From the NCBI RefSeq assembly GCF_000020505.1, contig NC_011027.1, positions 232,001 through 296,000 of the forward strand: a stretch of 64,000 nucleotides of DNA. Direction: 5' to 3'. This DNA comes from Chlorobaculum parvum NCIB 8327. Lineage in GTDB: Bacteria; Bacteroidota; Chlorobiia; Chlorobiales; Chlorobiaceae. Both the position numbers and the translations under genes were made by a program. Position 1 is the stretch's first letter, and each line of letters starts with the position of its first letter. Below, piece by piece: positions 24,511-33,605 of this stretch. The notes under the pieces were generated by a model that saw nothing but the letters and a program-made list of their open reading frames with translations, made no database searches and was not told where the DNA came from.

Positions 24511-25242
24511 ATGTCCGGACTTTATTTCGTCAGCGATCTTCATCTCGGCCTGCAAGAGTCGCATGCCGAGGCGGAGAAGCTCGAACGACTCGAAACGCTT
24601 TTCTCCATCATCGCCGATAACGGTGGCTCGCTTTTCCTGCTTGGCGACATTCTCGACTACTGGATGGAGTTCCGCCATGTCATTCCCAAAGGGTTCACCC
24701 GTTTTTTCTGCATGCTTTCCGGGCTGGTGCGCAGCGGAGTGCCGGTGACCTGGCTTGCCGGGAATCATGACTTCTACCTCGGGAGCTTTTTTGACGATGA
24801 GCTGGGCGTGCGCACGCTGTACGGCATCCACGAGGTGCAGCACGACGGTCGTACTTTTCTTATGGCGCATGGCGACGGGCTGGGCGAGGGTGATACCGGC
24901 TACAAGCTGTTCGCGCGCTTTGTCCGGAACCGTTTCAATCTCGGCTTGCTGACCGGCTTCCATTCCGATCTTTCGACCGCCCTGATGCGGTGGTTTTCCC
25001 GTCTCAGCCGCAAGCATAAAAAGAGCGACATGCGCGTCGAATCGACACGATTGATCGATTTTGCCACTTCGTTGGCTATGGAGCGCGATTTTGATTATTT
25101 TGTGTGCGGTCATAACCATGCGGAGCGTATCCAGAGCGTCCACGAGTCGGATAGCACTTATGTCAATCTTGGCTCCTGGATCGAGGGGCGCTATCAGTAC
25201 GGCGTTTATGAGCAGGGAGAGTTCCGGCTCATCAAGCTCTAA
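24511..25242 (+). CDS. lpxH: UDP-2,3-diacylglucosamine diphosphatase (LpxH-type)
   Basis: A 243-residue metallophosphoesterase. The five metal motifs appear in order: SDLHLG (Asp9, His11), [24 protein letters not shown] and CGHNHAERI. This is the LpxH/LpxH2 arrangement that cleaves UDP-2,3-diacylglucosamine to lipid X in lipid A synthesis, peripherally at the inner membrane. Divergence from E. coli LpxH is considerable (GNHD instead of GNRD), so the LpxH2-type subgroup is likely. Family alignment places the start at ATG 24511; an earlier in-frame ATG at 24466 lies inside the kinase-like gene. hisG follows after 25 bases. Confidence 0.8.
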   Translation: MSGLYFVSDLHLGLQESHAEAEKLERLETLFSIIADNGGSLFLLGDILDYWMEFRHVIPKGFTRFFCMLSGLVRSGVPVTWLAGNHDFYLGSFFDDELGVRTLYGIHEVQHDGRTFLMAHGDGLGEGDTGYKLFARFVRNRFNLGLLTGFHSDLSTALMRWFSRLSRKHKKSDMRVESTRLIDFATSLAMERDFDYFVCGHNHAERIQSVHESDSTYVNLGSWIEGRYQYGVYEQGEFRLIKL

Positions 25243-25267
25243 GTCAATCAATCATTTTTCACGTATC

Positions 25268-26152
25268 ATGAGCAACAGCAACAACGTTCTTAAGCTGGGC
25301 CTGCCCAAAGGCAGTCTCCAGGACTCAACTCTCGAACTTTTCGCCAACGCCGGGTTTCATTTTTCCGTCCAGAGCCGTTCGTACTTTCCGTCCATCGACG
25401 ACGATGAGCTGGAAGCGATTCTGATCCGTGCCCAGGAGATGGCCCGCTACGTTTCGCAGGGTGCATTTGATGCCGGCTTGACTGGCAAGGACTGGATCAT
25501 CGAAACCGATGCCGATGTGGTCGAAGTGGCCGATCTGGTCTATTCCAAAGCTTCCATGCGCCCGGTACGCTGGGTACTTGCCGTGCCTGAAAGCTCACCG
25601 ATCCAGTCAGTCAGGGATCTCGAAGGCAAGCACATCGCCACTGAAGTGGTGAACATCACCAAAAAATATCTGGCCAGGAATGGCGTGAACGCATCGGTCG
25701 AGTTCAGCTGGGGCGCGACTGAGGTTAAGCCGCCGGAGCTGGCCGACGCGATTGTCGAGGTGACCGAGACCGGCTCTTCGCTGCGCGCCAACAAGCTTCG
25801 TATCGTCGAGACGATTCTCGAATCCAACACCAAGCTCATCGCCAACAAGGCTTCGTGGGAAAACCCGTGGAAGCGCGAGAAGATCGAAAATATGGCCATG
25901 CTGCTTCAGGGTGCGATCAACGCCCAGGGCAAGGTCGGCCTCAAGATGAACGCACCGAAAGCCGGGCTCAACAAGCTTATCGAGAGCATTCCGGCTCTGC
26001 GTCAGCCGACTATTTCCGATCTGGCTGACAACGCATGGGTTGCGATCGAAGTGATCGTTGACGAGAAAGTCGTGCGCCACCTGATTCCCGATCTCAAGCG
26101 TGCTGGCGCCGAGGGTATTTTCGAGTACGACATCAACAAACTGATCGATTGA
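25268..26152 (+). CDS. hisG: ATP phosphoribosyltransferase (long form)
   Basis: A 294-residue HisG_L. The catalytic periplasmic-binding-like domain ([10 protein letters not shown] at the start, [11 protein letters not shown], then the PRPP loop in [13 protein letters not shown]) is followed by the C-terminal ACT-like regulatory domain (about 220-294) that binds histidine. It catalyses the first committed step of histidine synthesis and is feedback-inhibited, so it does not need HisZ. The start is ATG 25268; the frame is open upstream but overlaps lpxH. It is closed by the hairpin at 26252-26274. No other his genes are nearby. Confidence 0.95.
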   Translation: MSNSNNVLKLGLPKGSLQDSTLELFANAGFHFSVQSRSYFPSIDDDELEAILIRAQEMARYVSQGAFDAGLTGKDWIIETDADVVEVADLVYSKASMRPVRWVLAVPESSPIQSVRDLEGKHIATEVVNITKKYLARNGVNASVEFSWGATEVKPPELADAIVEVTETGSSLRANKLRIVETILESNTKLIANKASWENPWKREKIENMAMLLQGAINAQGKVGLKMNAPKAGLNKLIESIPALRQPTISDLADNAWVAIEVIVDEKVVRHLIPDLKRAGAEGIFEYDINKLID

Positions 26153-26251
26153 TTTCGATTCTGGGGTTTCAGGGGCAAGGAGAAGTACAACACTAAAGAA
26201 CGTTTAAGCCTGTTCACGCCTTTAAGTCACCTGACCATTTACGTAACTGTT

Positions 26252-26274
26252 AAGGCCGCCTGGGGCGGCCTTTT
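26252..26274 (+). terminator. Terminator after hisG
   Basis: AAGGCCGCC pairs with GGCGGCCTT around a TGG loop, then TTCTTT. It ends only 7 bases before the start codon of the glycosyltransferase gene, so it may also affect translation initiation there. Confidence 0.75.
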
Positions 26275-26281
26275 CTTTGCC

Positions 26282-27454
26282 ATGATTTTTTATCAGCTCT
26301 TTATTCTCGGCAGCCTGCTGGTGTTTTTCGGCATCGTGCTGAAGAATTTTATCGATCTTGGCTCTTTGCCATCTACCACGGGGAGTGAAACGTATCGGCC
26401 GAAGGTGTCGCTGCTGGTGCCTGCGCGGAACGAGGAGATGAACATCACAGCATGCGTTTCGTCGCTGCTCGCTCAGCGCTATCCGGATTTCGAGGTGATC
26501 GTGCTCGATGACCAGTCCACCGACGCCACACTTCCAGCTTTGCGCGAGCTCGCCGGTGGGGCGGGTGGATCGAAATTGCGCATTGTCGAGGGCACTGAGT
26601 TGCCTGCGGGCTGGCACGGCAAGGCGTGGGCCTGTCAGCAGCTTGCCGGTTACGCTTCGGGCGAACTGCTGCTTTTTACCGATGCTGACACGCGCCACCA
26701 GCCCGATGCTGTCGCTCGGGCAGTCGAGGCTATGCAGAGGAGCGGTGCGGACATGCTTTCGCTCACGCCCGCGCAGGAGGTTCGCAGCTTCTGGGAAAAA
26801 CTCATCGTGCCGCTGGTCTATCACATCCTTTTCAGCTATTTGCCGATTGCGCTGGTTAGCCGGAGCCCTTCGCCGGCGTTCTGCTACGCTATCGGCCAGT
26901 TCATGCTGTTTCGTCGAGAGGCCTACGAGCGGATCGGTGGACATCGCTCTGTGTGCAGCAATCTGGTGGAGGACGTCGGGCTTTGCAAGGCGGTCAAGCG
27001 CGCCGGAGGCAAGGTTGCGGCTTTCAATGGCACCGATGCGGTCTGGTGCCGCATGTATCACGGATTTGCAGAGGTCTGGAGCGGTTTTTCCAAGAACCTT
27101 TTCGCCGGGCTCGGCAACAACGCCGCCGGACTGTTCGTCCTGATTTGGCTGGTCACGCTGCTCTACCTCGCTCCGTATGGCTTTCTGCTGACGGCAGTGC
27201 TGCATGGTGACCGCTCTTTGAGCCTTTTCTGGCTGCCATTGGCACAGATCGCCATTGCCGTGCTGGTGAGGGTGTTCATCGCCGTCAGGTTTCGGCAGCC
27301 GTTGTGGTCGGCGATGTTACACGCATTTTCACAGGTGATGCTGATCCTGATTGCGCTTAACTCGTTTCGACTCACTGTTTTCGGGCCCGGGCCTCAATGG
27401 AAAGCGCGTCGCTATCCAGTTTCGGGGCGTGCGGATGGTGGCGTAACCGGATAA
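26282..27454 (+). CDS. cruC: Family 2 glycosyltransferase, probable chlorobactene glycosyltransferase CruC
   Basis: A 390-residue GT2 protein. An N-terminal membrane helix (about 3-20) precedes the GT-A fold with VSLLVPARNEEMNI, a VLDDQSTDAT donor-binding segment and the metal motif TDADT. Three or four C-terminal membrane helices follow from about 285. In green sulfur bacteria a GT2 enzyme at this chromosomal position (near bchK, CT1987 as I recall) is CruC, which glycosylates hydroxychlorobactene before acylation by CruD. The name depends on that memory of gene order; the family call is solid. No ribosome site is obvious because the terminator hairpin abuts the start. Confidence 0.75.
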   Translation: MIFYQLFILGSLLVFFGIVLKNFIDLGSLPSTTGSETYRPKVSLLVPARNEEMNITACVSSLLAQRYPDFEVIVLDDQSTDATLPALRELAGGAGGSKLRIVEGTELPAGWHGKAWACQQLAGYASGELLLFTDADTRHQPDAVARAVEAMQRSGADMLSLTPAQEVRSFWEKLIVPLVYHILFSYLPIALVSRSPSPAFCYAIGQFMLFRREAYERIGGHRSVCSNLVEDVGLCKAVKRAGGKVAAFNGTDAVWCRMYHGFAEVWSGFSKNLFAGLGNNAAGLFVLIWLVTLLYLAPYGFLLTAVLHGDRSLSLFWLPLAQIAIAVLVRVFIAVRFRQPLWSAMLHAFSQVMLILIALNSFRLTVFGPGPQWKARRYPVSGRADGGVTG

Positions 27455-27539
27455 ATTTTTCTTATATTATCAAACAATTTTTTCTGCGTTTCTGAGCTTC
27501 GGGCTGGGGCGCGGCAATCTCAAAAACGATCATACGCTC

Positions 27540-28490
27540 ATGGGGTTCCTGTCTAAAATTTTCGGCAAAAAGGAAGAAGAGCTCAAACGTCCGACGGTCA
27601 GGGAGGATGTCAATCTCATCAAGACCATGGAGGGGCATCTCGACCGCGTGCTCGGCGTCAAATTCAGTCCTGATGGCAAAAAGCTGGTGAGCGGCGGTTT
27701 CGATGAACTGGTGATGCTCTGGGATGTTGAGGCGGGTACGTCGATCCATACCATGAAAGGGCATGAAACCTGGGTTGAGTGTATCGATTACAGCCGTGAC
27801 GGTAAGTTGCTCGCCAGCGGCAGCACCGATAGCACCGCCCGGATCTGGGATGCTTCGACTGGCGAGTGCAAGTATGTCTGCAAAGGCCACGATACCGCCG
27901 TTCGCATGGTTGCGTTCAGCCCCGACAGCAAAACCCTCGCTACCTGCTCACGCGACACGACCATTCGTCTCTGGGACACGGAGAGCGGCAAGGAGACCGC
28001 AAAGCTGCTCGGTCATAAATCGTACATCGAATGCGTCGCTTGGAGCCATGATGGCAAGAAGCTGGTCTCCTGCGGTGAGGAACCTGTGGTTCGTATCTGG
28101 GACGTCGAGAGCGGCAAGAATGTCGCCAGCTTCCAGACCCAGGATACTCTTTCCCACTCGGTCTGCTTCAGCCCTGATGACTCGTTGATCGCTTTCTGCG
28201 GTCGTGACGCCAAGGTCAAGATTCTGGATGCCGCCAGCGGCAAGATCATCCACACGCTCGAAGGTCATGAAGATGGTGTGCGCAGCGTCTGCTTCAGCCC
28301 TGATGGCTCCGAGGCGGCTAGCGCGGCCAACGACGAGTCGGTCAGGTTGTGGGACGTCAAGGCAGGCAAAGAGCTGCACTGCTACCGTGGCCACACGCTC
28401 GAAGTGCAGTCGGTGGATATTTCGCCAGACGGCCGCATGATCGCCAGCGGCAGTGACGACCGCAAGATCAAGCTCTGGGGCATCAGGTAA
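27540..28490 (+). CDS. Seven-bladed WD40 repeat protein
   Basis: A 316-residue protein. After a short amphipathic start (MGFLSKIFGKKEEE) there are seven WD40 units, each beginning with a GH dipeptide or remnant (EGHLDRV, KGHETWV, KGHDTAV, LGHKSYI, a degenerate TQDTLSH, EGHEDGV, RGHTLEV) and ending in W/I-D or similar (MLWDVE, RIWDAS, RLWDTE, KLWGIR). This makes one complete propeller. It has no signal peptide, so it is probably a cytoplasmic scaffold. The amphipathic basic N-terminus could attach it to a membrane. No partner gene is obvious. A hairpin at 28538-28563 follows. Confidence 0.88.
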   Translation: MGFLSKIFGKKEEELKRPTVREDVNLIKTMEGHLDRVLGVKFSPDGKKLVSGGFDELVMLWDVEAGTSIHTMKGHETWVECIDYSRDGKLLASGSTDSTARIWDASTGECKYVCKGHDTAVRMVAFSPDSKTLATCSRDTTIRLWDTESGKETAKLLGHKSYIECVAWSHDGKKLVSCGEEPVVRIWDVESGKNVASFQTQDTLSHSVCFSPDDSLIAFCGRDAKVKILDAASGKIIHTLEGHEDGVRSVCFSPDGSEAASAANDESVRLWDVKAGKELHCYRGHTLEVQSVDISPDGRMIASGSDDRKIKLWGIR

Positions 28491-28537
28491 GCCTGCATTT
28501 GCCTGCGATCATGATCCGATCGCGCGATACTCTTTTC

Positions 28538-28563
28538 TTCTGCCGGGTTTCAGCCCGGCAGAA
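28538..28563. repeat. Perfect GC-rich palindrome after the WD40 gene
   Basis: TTCTGCCGGG (28538-28547) and CCCGGCAGAA (28554-28563) flank TTTCAG. There is no T tract on the plus side. Its core CCGGGTTTCAGCCCGG resembles the hairpins at 52600-52700, suggesting a dispersed element. Confidence 0.6.
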
Positions 28564-28735
28564 CTGTTTGTGGCCGTTCAGAATTGCTGAAGCGGCGAAC
28601 GCTCACCTCTCGTTCCGTTGTCGCTTCAGGCAGGTTTCCTTATACTTCTCCTGAGCGGTTCGTTCACGATTTGGCCAGCACAGCTTTTTACTGTCTGCTT
28701 TATTGTTCCCGGCATTCATCCATGAAATCTTCGTT

Positions 28736-29365
28736 ATGGGCATCATTCTTCTCGACATTGGCAATGTGCTGGTCAATGTGGATTTCATGCCGTTCTGCCA
28801 GACGGTCTGTCGTGACCCGGTGTCCGGAGTCGCGCAGCTCATGGCGCGCTACTGTCAGGGCGAACTGAAAGAGCGTCACGATTGTGGACGGATTGCATCG
28901 TTCGATTTTCTCGACATGATTGTCGATGATCCGCTGACGCTCGACCTGCCGCTTCACCAGCTCCGGCTTGCCTGGCAGGATATCTTCACCCCTGTGCCCG
29001 GTAGTGAAGAGGCGGTGGCGCATCTGCGGCGACATCATGAGCTCTGGATCATGAGTGATACCGATCCGCTCCATTTCGCCTTTCTGCTCGACCGGTTTCC
29101 GCTGTTACGAAGCATGGATCGATACCTGCTTTCTTACGAGCATGGCTATCTCAAACGTTCTCCCGATGCGTTTCGATACGTGCTCGATATGAGCGGTCGT
29201 GATCCCGCTGAATTTCTGTTGATCGATGATCGGAAGCTCAATATCGATTTCTCTACCTCGGTGGGCATCGAAAGTATTCTGTTCCGGAGTTGGGATGGCA
29301 CGCTTGCCTCTCCAAGTCTTGCCGCCTTCGGTATTTCCTCATCAAGCGCAAGGGGGCAACGATGA
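28736..29365 (+). CDS. HAD-superfamily hydrolase (YihX-like)
   Basis: A 209-residue HAD phosphatase. Motif I is LLDIGNVLV with nucleophile Asp7; motif II is IMSDTD; motif III includes the lysine of LKRSPDAF; motif IV is LLIDDRKLN. The D-x-G-N form of motif I is shared with the YihX sugar-phosphatase subgroup and with some epoxide hydrolase N-terminal domains. The substrate is unknown. The frame is open to 28703, but ATG 28736 begins directly at the first strand. Its stop overlaps the start of arfB (ATGA at 29362-29365). Confidence 0.82.
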   Translation: MGIILLDIGNVLVNVDFMPFCQTVCRDPVSGVAQLMARYCQGELKERHDCGRIASFDFLDMIVDDPLTLDLPLHQLRLAWQDIFTPVPGSEEAVAHLRRHHELWIMSDTDPLHFAFLLDRFPLLRSMDRYLLSYEHGYLKRSPDAFRYVLDMSGRDPAEFLLIDDRKLNIDFSTSVGIESILFRSWDGTLASPSLAAFGISSSSARGQR

Positions 29366-29778
29366 TCCGGATCGCCCGAGGCGTCGTCGTTGATGAGCGT
29401 GAGATCGAAATCAGAACCATGCGATCGCAGGGGGCTGGCGGTCAGAACGTCAACAAGGTTGAAACCGCCGTTCATCTCCGGTTCGACATTGGTGCCTCAT
29501 CGCTTCCCGATCACATCAAAGAGCGGCTCATGCAGCTTCGGGATCGACGAATTTCCAAAGAGGGCATAATCGTTATCAGGGCGCAACGGTTTCGTTCGCA
29601 GGAGAAAAATCGTCAGGATGCGCTTGACCGTTTTCAGGAGTTGTTGAAAAAGGTACTGGTCGAGCCAAAGGCGCGCAAGGCTACCAGCCCAACCAGAAGT
29701 GCTACGAAAAAGCGTCTTGAAGAGAAGTCAAGGAGAGGTGAACTCAAAGCGTCGAGAAAGGTGATTCGTGACGAGTGA
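29362..29778 (+). CDS. arfB: Alternative ribosome-rescue factor ArfB (class-I RF domain)
   Basis: A 138-residue protein with the release-factor catalytic loop GAGGQNVNK (Gly26, Gly27, Gln28) and a basic C-terminal tail (KKRLEEKSRRGELKASRKV), both hallmarks of ArfB/YaeJ and the mitochondrial ICT1. It hydrolyses peptidyl-tRNA on stalled ribosomes, with the tail entering the empty mRNA channel. No codon-recognition domain is present, which excludes RF1 and RF2. ATG 29362 overlaps the upstream stop, giving coupled translation with the HAD gene. The terminator at 29812-29859 follows. Confidence 0.92.
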   Translation: MIRIARGVVVDEREIEIRTMRSQGAGGQNVNKVETAVHLRFDIGASSLPDHIKERLMQLRDRRISKEGIIVIRAQRFRSQEKNRQDALDRFQELLKKVLVEPKARKATSPTRSATKKRLEEKSRRGELKASRKVIRDE

Positions 29779-29811
29779 CGCCCATGAAAAGGTGGTGGCA
29801 GGGAGATGGAA

Positions 29812-29859
29812 AAACCCCGGTATTCCGTTAAGCATTACGCTTTGAGAATACCGGGGTTT
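29812..29859. terminator. Bidirectional terminator
   Basis: AAACCCCGGTATTC (29812-29825) pairs perfectly with GAATACCGGGGTTT (29846-29859). Read on the minus strand it ends in TTTTT, so it best serves the M23 peptidase gene; on the plus strand it would close the HAD-arfB unit. Confidence 0.85.
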
Positions 29860-29887
29860 CTTGCTTTCGAGGCCGTATCGTGCTTGC

Positions 29888-31339
29888 TCAGAGAACGTCG
29901 TTCTCTCCTTGTTTAGATACGCCAGCCACCATAACACCTTTGCCTTCAAGCTGGTTCTGGTACATCTGGACTTTAGCCATAAACCCTTGGAGCTCCTTCT
30001 TGGAGAGCGAACGGGTCGGAGCTTTCTGCCTCAATGCGACCATCGGATTTTTCAGACGGCCGTTTTTGATAATCCGGAAATCCAGATGCGGTCCGGTTGA
30101 TCTGCCGGTGGAGCCGACATAGCCGATGATGTCGCCTTGCTTGACGTACTTTCCATAACGGCATGAGGATGCGAACCGGCTCAGATGCATGTACATGGTA
30201 TGAGTTCCACCGCCATGCGCGATAGTGACCAGATTGCCTGCGTTGCCTTTGCGTCCGCGGAAAATGACTCGGCCGTCGGCAACTGCCTTGACCGGTGTGC
30301 CAGTCGGAGCGGCCAGATCGACACCGCCGTGAAACTGGCGCCGATGGGTGATCGGGTGGGTTCTATAGCCGAAACCGCTTGAAATACGGTTGTAACGGCA
30401 CGGGGTGATGTACAGACTTTTTGAGGCTTGCGCCAGTGCGCGGCCTTTCTCATCGTAATAGGCACTGTTGCCTTTGGCATCCTCGAACTGGTAAGCATTG
30501 ATTTTCCGGCCTCTCGTGTTGATTTCGACAGCCAGAATATCGCCGGTTCCCGAAAATTGACCGTCGAGCCACTGCTCCTGATAGAGGATTTTATAGGTTG
30601 TTCCGTCGCGAATATCCCTTCTGAAATTGATCTTCGACGAGAGAATCCGATTGAGTTGAGCTGAGAGGCCAGAGCGGTTTTTGCTGCTCAACTCTTTTGC
30701 AAGCGAGGTGTGCAGGGTGCCTTCGATGGTTGCAATGCGGGTTTCGAGCTCGATGATTTCCTTGTTGACTCCAAGCTTTCCAGTTTCCTGGTTTTTGGTC
30801 AGGTGAATGATCGTGGTCGGGTCTGCCTTCCATGTGAAACGGGTGAATGAGCCATCCTTGCCAGTTTCAAGTTCATAGCTCTTTCCAGCTCGGAAACCGC
30901 GGATTGTCTTGTCACCTTTGAGCTGTGAGGTCAGCTCGTGAATTTCTGCAGGGGTCAGTCCGGCTGCGCTGAGGATATTGTAAATGGAGTCGCCTCGCTG
31001 GACGGTTTTCTTTTCAATTGTTTCGGAAAGGCCGTTTTCGCCTTCGTCGATGGTTACCTGATCAGACTCGTCATCGAGGCCAAGTTCGTCGTCGCTGACC
31101 AAGCCCATAGATTTATAGAGACCCTGTACAGATGAAACCAGTGGGTTGGTGGGTGAAGTTGGGGATTTTGATGCTGATGCCGAGAGAAGATAACCGGCAG
31201 AGAAAAGGAGAAAGCCGCCAGCGAAGAAGGCGACGAAACGCGCTACAGCTGTCGAGTCGAACCTGTGGAAACGATCCCGAACCAGCGTCATCAGGCGCCG
31301 AAAATTTCTGAGTAAAGGGTCAAAATTGATGTCTGGCAT
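29888..31339 (-). CDS. Membrane-anchored M23 family metallopeptidase
   Basis: A 483-residue protein with one N-terminal membrane helix (about 36-55) and a periplasmic part. The middle (about 110-180) contains a LysM/OapA-like segment (VQRGDSIYNILSAAGLTP). The C-terminal M23 peptidase domain carries FHGGVDLAAPTGTP (first His and Asp ligands), MYMHLSRF and the H-x-x-F-type segment GPHLDFRI. Such proteins cut peptidoglycan cross-bridges or activate amidases. All metal ligands appear present, so it should be an active DD-endopeptidase. Related E. coli proteins are MepM and NlpD. It is transcribed away from the DUF4438 gene across a 260-base AT-rich spacer. Confidence 0.88.
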   Translation of the reverse strand: MPDINFDPLLRNFRRLMTLVRDRFHRFDSTAVARFVAFFAGGFLLFSAGYLLSASASKSPTSPTNPLVSSVQGLYKSMGLVSDDELGLDDESDQVTIDEGENGLSETIEKKTVQRGDSIYNILSAAGLTPAEIHELTSQLKGDKTIRGFRAGKSYELETGKDGSFTRFTWKADPTTIIHLTKNQETGKLGVNKEIIELETRIATIEGTLHTSLAKELSSKNRSGLSAQLNRILSSKINFRRDIRDGTTYKILYQEQWLDGQFSGTGDILAVEINTRGRKINAYQFEDAKGNSAYYDEKGRALAQASKSLYITPCRYNRISSGFGYRTHPITHRRQFHGGVDLAAPTGTPVKAVADGRVIFRGRKGNAGNLVTIAHGGGTHTMYMHLSRFASSCRYGKYVKQGDIIGYVGSTGRSTGPHLDFRIIKNGRLKNPMVALRQKAPTRSLSKKELQGFMAKVQMYQNQLEGKGVMVAGVSKQGENDVL

Positions 31340-31599
31340 ATAAGCAGGGCGATTTCAGAATAGAAGACAGGATCTCTTTATGCATAAAAGCTTAAATGTT
31401 AATGTTAAAAAAAAAGCTCGTAACGGAAAATGCGATACCACGTAAATACGCCAAGCTCGTACTTGTTTAGGCAAAAAGTTCTTTTTTTGTGGGATTTTTT
31501 GCCGACGTCACCAAGGTTCAGCTAAATTTATTATGAGCTATGAACGGAAAGTACTTTTCCGACGCACCTCTTTTTCAACTTTTTTCGTAATAGCTTCTT

Positions 31600-32484
31600 A
31601 TGCTTGCAACCAACGAAAGCCGTCTTGTCGAAATTCTGCTCCAGTGCCAGCCCGGTCAGCCCCGCACTCGTGGCACCTGGGAGGTCGATCACCAGGGCAC
31701 GCCCTTTATTCTTCCTTCCATCGGCGGTATCACCCTCAACCTTCAGGTCGGCGACCCGGCGTTCGGCTGGGAGGGCGACCACATCGAGCCGGGCGTGAGC
31801 TGCACCGCCGACACCCACAAACCCTACGAACACCCGAATGTTACCGTGCAGATGCTGAGCTGCGTGGGCAACACGGCCACGATCGTCTCCGGCGAAGCCA
31901 AAGGCGAGACTGGTGTGGTGCTTGGCCATCACGGCGGCTCGGAGCACATCATCGTTGATTTTCCGCGTGAAGTGAAGGAAAAGATGGCCTACGGCGATAC
32001 CATTATGGTGAAATCGCGTGGTCAGGGACTCAAGCTGAGTGATTTCCCGCAGATTTCGCTCTTTAATCTCGATCCGTCGCTGCTGGCGAAAATGAAGATC
32101 ACCGTCGCCGATGACGGTGTGCTCGAAGTGCCGGTGACGACGCTCGTTCCGGCCTACTGCATGGGTTCCGGCATCGGCTCGGCGCACGTCGCGAAAGGCG
32201 ACTACGATATCGTGACCAGCGACCCTGAAGCCGTGCGTGAGTTCGGTATTGACCGCATCCGCTTCGGTGATTTCGTTGCGCTGCTTGACCAGGACAATCG
32301 TTACGGTCGGGCTTACCGCAAAGGTGCCGTCACCATCGGTGTCGTGGTGCACAGCGACTGCCGAGAAGCGGGGCATGGCCCCGGTGTTACCACCATCATG
32401 ACTTGCGCCACCGCCGGTATCAGACCGGTCATCGACTCCAAAGCCAATATCGCCGATCTGCTCGGAATAGGCACTCGGTTGTAA
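31600..32484 (+). CDS. DUF4438 family protein
   Basis: A 294-residue soluble protein with no signal peptide. It matches the conserved pattern of DUF4438, with glycine-rich beta segments ([19 protein letters not shown]) and a C-terminal region [18 protein letters not shown] containing clustered His, Cys and Asp residues that could bind metal. The family is found in Chlorobiota, Thermotogota and archaea, and I know of no characterised member. The start is ATG 31600; an upstream ATG at 31533 is in a different frame. It is followed by a terminator and then a HIT gene. No function is assigned. Confidence 0.75.
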   Translation: MLATNESRLVEILLQCQPGQPRTRGTWEVDHQGTPFILPSIGGITLNLQVGDPAFGWEGDHIEPGVSCTADTHKPYEHPNVTVQMLSCVGNTATIVSGEAKGETGVVLGHHGGSEHIIVDFPREVKEKMAYGDTIMVKSRGQGLKLSDFPQISLFNLDPSLLAKMKITVADDGVLEVPVTTLVPAYCMGSGIGSAHVAKGDYDIVTSDPEAVREFGIDRIRFGDFVALLDQDNRYGRAYRKGAVTIGVVVHSDCREAGHGPGVTTIMTCATAGIRPVIDSKANIADLLGIGTRL

Positions 32485-32512
32485 GGAGCGTCGAGCCGAA
32501 ACGTATCGTAAG

Positions 32513-32544
32513 GGCAGACCCGAACTGTCGGGTCTGCCTTTTTT
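32513..32544 (+). terminator. Terminator after the DUF4438 gene
   Basis: GGCAGACCCGA pairs with TCGGGTCTGCC around an ACTG loop, followed by T6. It lies 29 bases after the stop codon. Confidence 0.9.
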
Positions 32545-32576
32545 CCCCGTGAACACCGCGAAATGTAGAGTGTCTC

Positions 32577-32954
32577 ATGAGCCTTTCTTTCAATTGCGAT
32601 CCTGTGGAACCATGCCCGTTTTGCAAAATTTCTCAGGACGCCATCGTGCTCGAAAATGAGTTCGGCTTTGCCATTGACGACCGTTTCCCCGTCACTTACG
32701 GCCATCTGCTGGTGATTCCCAAACGTCACGTCGAGAGCTATTTCGATCTTACTCGCGACGAACTCAATGCCTGTGACGACCTGCTTCGCAGAGCAAGGAG
32801 GGCCATCATTTCCAAAGATTCATCAGTATGCGGTTTCAACATCGGTATCAACGACGGCCATGCCGCTGGTCAGACCATAGCTCACTGTCATATCCACCTT
32901 ATTCCCCGCCGGGCTGAGATACTGAAAATCCCCGGGGAGGCTTACGGGGAGTGA
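32577..32954 (+). CDS. HIT family nucleotide hydrolase/transferase
   Basis: A 125-residue histidine-triad protein. The triad is H103-C-H105-I-H107 (HCHIHL), with the preceding FNIGINDGHAAGQTIAH typical of bacterial HinT-like proteins. N-terminal CPFCKI is a common zinc-binding feature. HIT proteins hydrolyse nucleoside phosphoramidates, AppppA-like compounds or adenylylated intermediates. The exact substrate is unknown. It has its own short transcription unit between the DUF4438 terminator and hsp20. Confidence 0.88.
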   Translation: MSLSFNCDPVEPCPFCKISQDAIVLENEFGFAIDDRFPVTYGHLLVIPKRHVESYFDLTRDELNACDDLLRRARRAIISKDSSVCGFNIGINDGHAAGQTIAHCHIHLIPRRAEILKIPGEAYGE

Positions 32955-33081
32955 TTCCCAGCAAGCAGCAGTATTGAGCAGTCAACCGTTCAAATGGAAT
33001 TTTAACGGTCTGAAAAGTGTTCTTATAGTTCGATGTAATTTGTATCTGATAGTTGTATGAATTGATAAAAGGAGCAGAACT

Positions 33082-33510
33082 ATGACACTCAAACTTTATG
33101 GCAAAGACCCCCTGAAGATGTTCGAAGATGTGTTCAACGAAAGGTTGACACCGTTCATCAGCTCAATGGGATCGATGATGGCTCCGACCTTCAAGGTGGA
33201 TATCAGTGAAGATGAGAAGGCTATCTATCTCTCAGCCGACATTCCCGGTGTAAAGAAAGAGGATGTAAGGGTAAGCATTGAGGACGATGTCATCAGCATC
33301 AGTGCGGAGCGCACTCAGGAAGAGGAGGAGAAAAAGAAAAACTACCACCGTGTCGAACGCTCGTGGGGTAGCCTCTCAAGAAGCTTCACCATTGGTGACA
33401 ACGTGGATAGTGACAACATCACCGCTAACTACGACAACGGTGTGTTAAAGGTCGTTGTTCCGAAAAAGGAGCCGGAAGCGAAAAAGAGCAAGGCGGTTCC
33501 CGTCAGCTGA
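33082..33510 (+). CDS. Small heat shock protein (Hsp20/alpha-crystallin)
   Basis: A 142-residue Hsp20. The alpha-crystallin domain spans about 36-130 (FKVDISEDEKAIYLSADIPG, then the GVLKVVVPK strand), and a short C-terminal tail carries basic and proline residues. It acts as an ATP-independent holdase. AAAGGAGC lies 9 bases before ATG 33082, a good ribosome site. No clear sigma-32 or CIRCE element can be identified in the 127-base upstream spacer. The terminator at 33538-33569 follows. The same fold appears at the C-termini of both ArsA-like ATPases in this window. Confidence 0.93.
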   Translation: MTLKLYGKDPLKMFEDVFNERLTPFISSMGSMMAPTFKVDISEDEKAIYLSADIPGVKKEDVRVSIEDDVISISAERTQEEEEKKKNYHRVERSWGSLSRSFTIGDNVDSDNITANYDNGVLKVVVPKKEPEAKKSKAVPVS

Positions 33511-33537
33511 TTCTTCTTCAGAAAACAGAACTTTCCC

Positions 33538-33569
33538 AGCCTCATGTTTCTAGACATGGGGCTTTTTTT
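33538..33569. terminator. Terminator after hsp20
   Basis: AGCCTCATGT pairs with ACATGGGGCT (one G-T pair) around TTCTAG, followed by T7. It lies between hsp20 (plus) and the converging cfa gene (minus). Confidence 0.85.
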
Positions 33570-33605
33570 ATGGTCTCGTGGCGCGGGGGAGGCTGATTGT
33601 GTCCG

